Shown here: positions 58,923-64,000 of the stretch, piece after piece | Position numbering within the stretch: the stretch's first letter is position 1 | How the letters are laid out: every line of letters starts with the position of its first letter | DNA from: Siderastrea radians | Lineage: Eukaryota; Cnidaria; Anthozoa; Scleractinia; Rhizangiidae | Assembly (NCBI GenBank): GCA_964017195.1 | Contig: OZ024895.1 | Span: forward strand, 30,629,875-30,693,874 | Direction of reading: 5' to 3' | Length of the DNA stretch: 64,000 nt | Notes under the pieces: model-generated | Seen by the model: the letters and a program-made list of their open reading frames with translations, nothing else | What the model was told of the DNA's origin: nothing | The model's database searches: none | Translations under genes and position numbers: made by a program

Positions 58923-61900
58923 CTAGGTTTTTAATGCTATCATTATTAGCGATATAGTTTTTAGATATTATAATTATAATTATTAGTATTATTATTATAA
59001 ATTTTAAATTTTAAATTTTGTAAATTTGTATCATAGAATGTAGCATACGCAATTCAGCTTTATGAGCTACAAAGTATTTTAATAAAGTACCTATCCATCA
59101 ACTTGAACCTGACAAACGATTCACAAGAATTGCCTACGTAAACGGGCCGTAACGGTGGCCAACTGAATTTACCGGCCTTATATGTGTTCTTGCGGGAAAT
59201 TCTGCCATGTAGGTTTTTCCTCATATGATCAGCCACTAGAAAAATTGTTCTTCATCACGAACTCGTCTATAAAAACAGGGAGGAAGGTTAGCCTGCCAAA
59301 ATTAACTCGAGTGAAAGGTAAGGTGCGCCTGGGGCCAAGAATTCAAATTAAAAAAAAGTTACGCAAAGTTGGCCGATTGAATCTGGAGCGACGTCATTTA
59401 CGCGGCGCACTAAGCGTACTGGAAAAAGACGAGCTCAAAATTTGTACCTGCCCCTAAGGTGTGGATAGGCCGAAAAATCAATTTCCCTCTAACGGATCCC
59501 CCCTGCCGTGAAATCTCCTGCGAGTGAGAAAAAGAAAGGTGGATTCTGGGTCTTTGAAGGTAGCTATAGTTGGGTCGAATCGAACAAAATCACTGGGAGC
59601 AAAATTAGAAAATTACATTCGAGAATTGAATAGGGCATGATCATTAAAAGTGGGTATAACTTAAAACGTTTCAGAGGAGCTAGTTCCGAAAAACGCACAA
59701 TTTTTTGCGTTCCGTGCGCTGTGCGTTCCGAAAAACGCACAAGAACTGGTCATCATCCACTTAGTACGTTTCTCCCATCCCCAGCGAAGTTTTCCTCAAG
59801 CATGCAGATTTCCGTACCCATGGTGCTTCGCTGGCGCGCTCGAGCTCCGCTAGTAGTTTGATACGTGATACTCATATAAATTTGAATTTTTATAAACACA
59901 TACCTAGTTAATTTTTTTCCCTTTATACTTCAAGTTGTGGCTCTTTTATCAATCTAAGGAATACTGTACCTCCCATCGTGGGCAGTTTACAGCTCAAAGG
60001 ATGTACAGGCGTAAAGAAGCAGTTCGTTGGCCTAGGTTGCCTTCTGTGCGCATGGCTGAACGGCGTTCCCGCTTGTGCATCGTTTGGTTTCATCCACAAA
60101 CACATAGTGAACTGAGTCAAACTGAGCATGCCCGTGATCATAGCGTAATCGGTCGTACTTTTGTTCGGGAAATGAAGAGCATAGTCTGCAGAAAACGACA
60201 AATACAAAGTATAACGATATTTCTTGGTATGTGGCTTTGCAGAATATTCATGACTAGGATTGTTTTGTTCCACTTAACAGTAGCTCTAAGCAGTCGGGGG
60301 AACAAGTACTTCTTTTGATCAATTTTCGTATCTATGCCCGAAGAAGCCCGAAGGGGCCCGAAGAAGCTCCGATTGATATTGTCCAATCAGAAAGAACTAC
60401 GAACACGCGCAGAAAAATGAAAGGGAATGTTTCCAAGTTTAAAAATGGCGTTCCTAGCACGGAGAAATCTGCAGGTGATAAGCTTACTTCCAGTCATGCT
60501 TTGGCAGTATCAGCGAGAAGTTTGGCTGTTGGAGATTCTGAAATTTATGCGTTACTGTTGAAGCTTTATTGGTTTACACATTCAGATTGTTCTTCATTTA
60601 TCTCGCCGTGGCGCAACACTAAATTGCAAAATCATTTTTTTTACGGCTTTCCAAGGCTGAAATATAGCGTTGTTCAAGGCACGTTAAGAGATCCGATGGA
60701 AAAGACGGTTACCTGATCTTAAGTAAGGCAGTTAAACTCGGATTAAACTCGGTCCACTCGTGGTTTTGACAGGATTCAAGACAGCTTTCTACGAAGGCGC
60801 GAGAAAAGAAATAATTACGCTTATGTTAAAAGTGCTTCGAACTGTATTTACACCTCGTTGCATTACTGCGGAAGCGAGTATTCTTCACGAAAGAGAGCGA
60901 GTATCCTGCACATGTTAAATATTTTCCCCATCCTTGTTGACATTATATTCATGCATAAACTGAAGAAAAAGTTGACTTGCAGAGCGGAAAACAGCTGATT
61001 GCATGGAATTCTTCTTGCACTTGACGGCTAGAGAACAAAGCAATTCTCCATTTTCCGAAAGCTTTAAAAGCCTTATTTAGATTCTGCGTTATTCCCAATG
61101 ACCACTATTCTGATCCAGGTTAATTTTACACCAGAAAAGACTGATGAAATAACGGGCTTTTTTACTTGAACAAAAAACAAGAGCTAAACTTTTGTTTCCT
61201 CAGCGGTTCGCATGTTGTGTTGATTCTTCTCGTCAATAATTCTCAAGTGTTTGTTAGTATTGCTGACTTCGTTTATGACCACAGAGAAACGCCTTCCAAG
61301 ACAAACACATCTGTAATTCTTTATTATTCAAGCTCAGAAGAAATTCATATTGAACAGCAACAAGAAATCCACAAATTCTGACCTGAACCCGAAGTATTAT
61401 AATACGGTTCCAGCTCATAATTCTTCAGTTTTAAGACAAACTACTGCTCATTTGCTCAAGCATTTTGCTATGCAAAAATTAAAGCAAGACAATGTTTCGA
61501 TATCGCTGACATCATTATCAAGACTGAAATAGTGATGAAGTGAAAAATTGTCAAGAATAAGGACACCGCGAGTCTGAATCCGTAAGTCTGCGTAAGCTTA
61601 TGAATCAGTTCGGTCCTTACAATGGATTACGCACGGATCTGGTGATAGCTCGTCGGCAAAATCGTTGTTGTTGGTAGCAATGAGTGTTCGTTGGGTGGTA
61701 GTTTTGTTTCCCCATCCATTCCATGCTCAAGATACTTCAGAGACCACTCGTCCAGCCGACTTGTGGACTTCATTTTAATACTGGCTCTTACCTGTGCGGC
61801 TCGTCACAAACAAAATAGATGTCACCCAACTCTAATAGCGAGCACGTAGTTTGTCCTGATAAATATTTTCAAACAGTGCGGTTTTTTCCAAGTTGAGAGT

Positions 61901-62690
61901 TATCCGTTATTCGAAGTAACAATAAACTGGCCTTGAAGTTAAATAGTTAATTAACAGAGTTCTTTAAGTATTTCACTCGAGCTGATCGATGCCTCGAGGA
62001 TTCATATCTGAGTAGCCCACTGGCCAAATGCCGAAAATCGTGGGCTCAGTCTTTTCTCGGAGAAAAGATTTCGCCATCAAATGGCACTTGTTCCCTCGAC
62101 TGTAAGTTCGATTGATTCTATTAGTCTACCACAGAATTATTTTTTTATTTTTTTCATTGTTTGTTGTTTGTTTTTGTTTTGTTATAATAATAATATTTCT
62201 GCTTTTTTGGCAATCTGGAATCATGGTGACTAAGAAATGTCAGAAAATAAAATGAAGTGAAATAAATTACGATGATTCCATTCAATTGCATTGCGCATCC
62301 TTTATGCGCATCACTTTTTCCGTGATTAGCACGAGCACGAGCGCGCGCCTGTTCGGAACTTGATAGGTTTTCAGTGAAAGCTGAGCTGTTCAGAGAAATA
62401 CATGGCCATTTTCTCCTAAACAAGCGCAGTAACCCCCATTTTTCATTGAATAATTTCAAACAGGACAGTGTTACCAAGGGAAAAGTTGGCAAAAAATCTA
62501 TGATCAGATTTTGAAAAGTTAAAAAAAAATCACACGAAAAAAGTCATTTAGTGTAGCCGGGACCGCATAACAAGCTACCGTCGTCACCGTCTACTTTTCG
62601 AGTGTCCAGTAAATTTGAAGCTTTTCGCACATGTTTTGCAAAACACAGACGACTACAGTGGAAATATTGAGCACATTGGCTTCGCGTGGT
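58923..62690. other. No gene seen
   Basis: LINE 3' tail, then intergenic sequence. Frames at 59182-59457 (basic), 59935-60318, 60315-60716 and 61166-61381 were read; none shows a domain or a defensible exon chain. A CCCGAAG triplicate lies at 60332-60366. Confidence 0.45.
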
Positions 62691-62699
62691 TATTACCTG

Positions 62700-63375
62700 T
62701 TTTTATTACCAATAAAACGAACACGGTGACCCCCTTCCCCCCCCCTCCATTTTTATTGCAACTTTAGGACCTACATGACTTGTTGAATATTTGTGCCACA
62801 TTTCATTACAAATATATCGCAATTTTTTTCCATGGAATCACCTCAACCATCCCCTCGGGCGTGCAAGGGGGGGTGGATGCCACCCCCTCTAATAAGTTTT
62901 TTTTAATTTTCCCAAGACGAATTATTATCTACACCTGCCGTTTTCAGTAGCTGTGTGCATATCCCTTAGACACATTTTTTTCACAAGTTTGGTGAGAATC
63001 GGTTGCTATAGTTACAAGATGTGACGTCATAAGTAGCAAGTCGTCAAGAACAAAATGTAAACAAAAAGCAGCAAAATGTTTAATTATGTCATATTCCACA
63101 TGTTCAGCATCAAAATTTTCCAATTTTCCACGTTTTTGACAACTTCTAATTTTTGTTAAAATCCTGGAGGACGCCCAAATGGCGGCCTTCTTGGATGACG
63201 TCAAAGACCCCCAGGAGCATGGCAACCTTTAATATGTACCTCATTTTGTACAGCACATCACAGGCTTTCTACTAAAGGTTAAATCTTTTCGAAATATTGT
63301 AACGTAACGAAAACCAAGGGGTCCATCTACACCCCCCGCGGAAAGGTGACTTTGCTTATACGTCCGAGGGTTAAA
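62700..63375. mobile_element. Dispersed repeat, copy 2 (longer)
   Basis: 63150-63375 matches 41460-41725 and ends GTCCGAGGGTTAA. Upstream to about 62700 there is related-looking sequence with a C-run (62738) and a G-run (62868), probably the same element's left part, not represented in copy 1. Confidence 0.55.
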
Positions 63376-63719
63376 AAGCACGAAAAAAAAATATTTGAAA
63401 AAATGGAACGTAATGACACGAAAGTCTCCATCACCTCTGGCTGAGTTACTGCTTTCGTTTTATTATGTGAGTTGCAAAACTTAAGCTAACTAATGACTAA
63501 CTTGCCAGGTACTCTGGTATTCAACGCAACATCGAAAAACTTAATATCAGATAAATATCTTTTGACAGTTGAGTCAGCTTTGGAAAAAGAGCTGTTTAAC
63601 TAAACTACTTTTAAAGTAAATTAAGTTCTCCGGTAATAGTCGCCAGGAAAAACATCTAAATATGATCTGTAACCGCAGAGAAGATATAATATAACAGTTA
63701 CTGTGTGGCGATAAAAAAG

Positions 63720-63990
63720 TACAAGTCGCATACAGATGGTAGGCCCACATTCACGTATGAACATAAGTGCCTCTGGTAAACATAACACTCGGTGCTCTGC
63801 ATATACCTAATGGCCAGTGCCGTTGGAATACATAACGAGCCGTGGCATTCATAGAAGCATAGGCCATTACCATTCATCTGCAAATGGACTAGTGTCATTC
63901 ATATATAAATACAAATATATCGGCTAGTGCCCACGGAAAATATATACAAGGCTAGTGTCACTCGTATACATCTGGACCGTATGTGATCGC
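63720..63990. repeat. Degenerate ~30-bp repeat at the window end
   Basis: Words GGCCAGTGCC, GGACTAGTGTCATTC, CGGCTAGTGCCCAC and GGCTAGTGTCACTC recur every 25-35 bp with ATACAT-type spacers. It may continue past the window. Confidence 0.5.
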
Positions 63991-64000
63991 AGAAAACACA

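Noticed and set aside
60315..60716. 133-codon forward frame
   Set aside because: No domain, no splice partner, ordinary intergenic composition.

Overview
The window looks like nuclear DNA of an anthozoan cnidarian, most likely a stony coral. The reasons are intron-containing animal genes, a low-GC background, and a dense mix of inverted-repeat DNA elements, Penelope-type and LINE fragments, a tyrosine-recombinase (Crypton-type) element and a CACTA-type transposase. Species is not determinable by reading.

Layout. 1-0.9 kb: reverse-strand L1-type LINE ORF1, cut by the window edge. 1.25-5.6 kb: decayed tnp2/CACTA transposase gene with acidic 5' exons. 6.3-7.8 kb: 66-bp minisatellite. 8.4-11.2 kb: broken reverse-strand gene of unknown family. 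11.7-15.5 kb: ~59-bp minisatellite with a palindromic core, split by a 1-kb Harbinger-like element with a TTA duplication. 15.9-21.7 kb: two abutting TA-flanked elements, the larger carrying a third minisatellite. 21.7-22.7 kb: duplicated flank holding a filled and an empty insertion site. 24.5-24.8 kb: inverted 5S rRNA-like fragments. 27.0-28.8 kb: compact element with perfect 20-bp terminal inverted repeats around one intact tyrosine recombinase gene. 29.0 kb: tRNA-derived element.

Two host genes are recognisable. A JHY-like ciliary gene lies forward at 29.8-37.6 kb; its first exon carries three frame changes and its first intron holds a near-identical 1,454-bp tandem triplication. An aspartylglucosaminidase-like gene (AGA family) lies reverse at 50.8-40.2 kb; all ten exons join in phase into 305 residues with every catalytic residue I could check, and its introns are full of short inverted-repeat elements.

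50.8-54.7 kb holds a TIR element with a GGTAAA duplication, then a ~650-bp-arm inverted repeat with a Penelope-like GIY-YIG fragment. 58-58.9 kb is a 5'-truncated LINE reverse transcriptase. The rest shows no gene I can support. The host genes are unrelated in function; most of the window is mobile-element and satellite DNA, layered so that insertion order can be read in several places.
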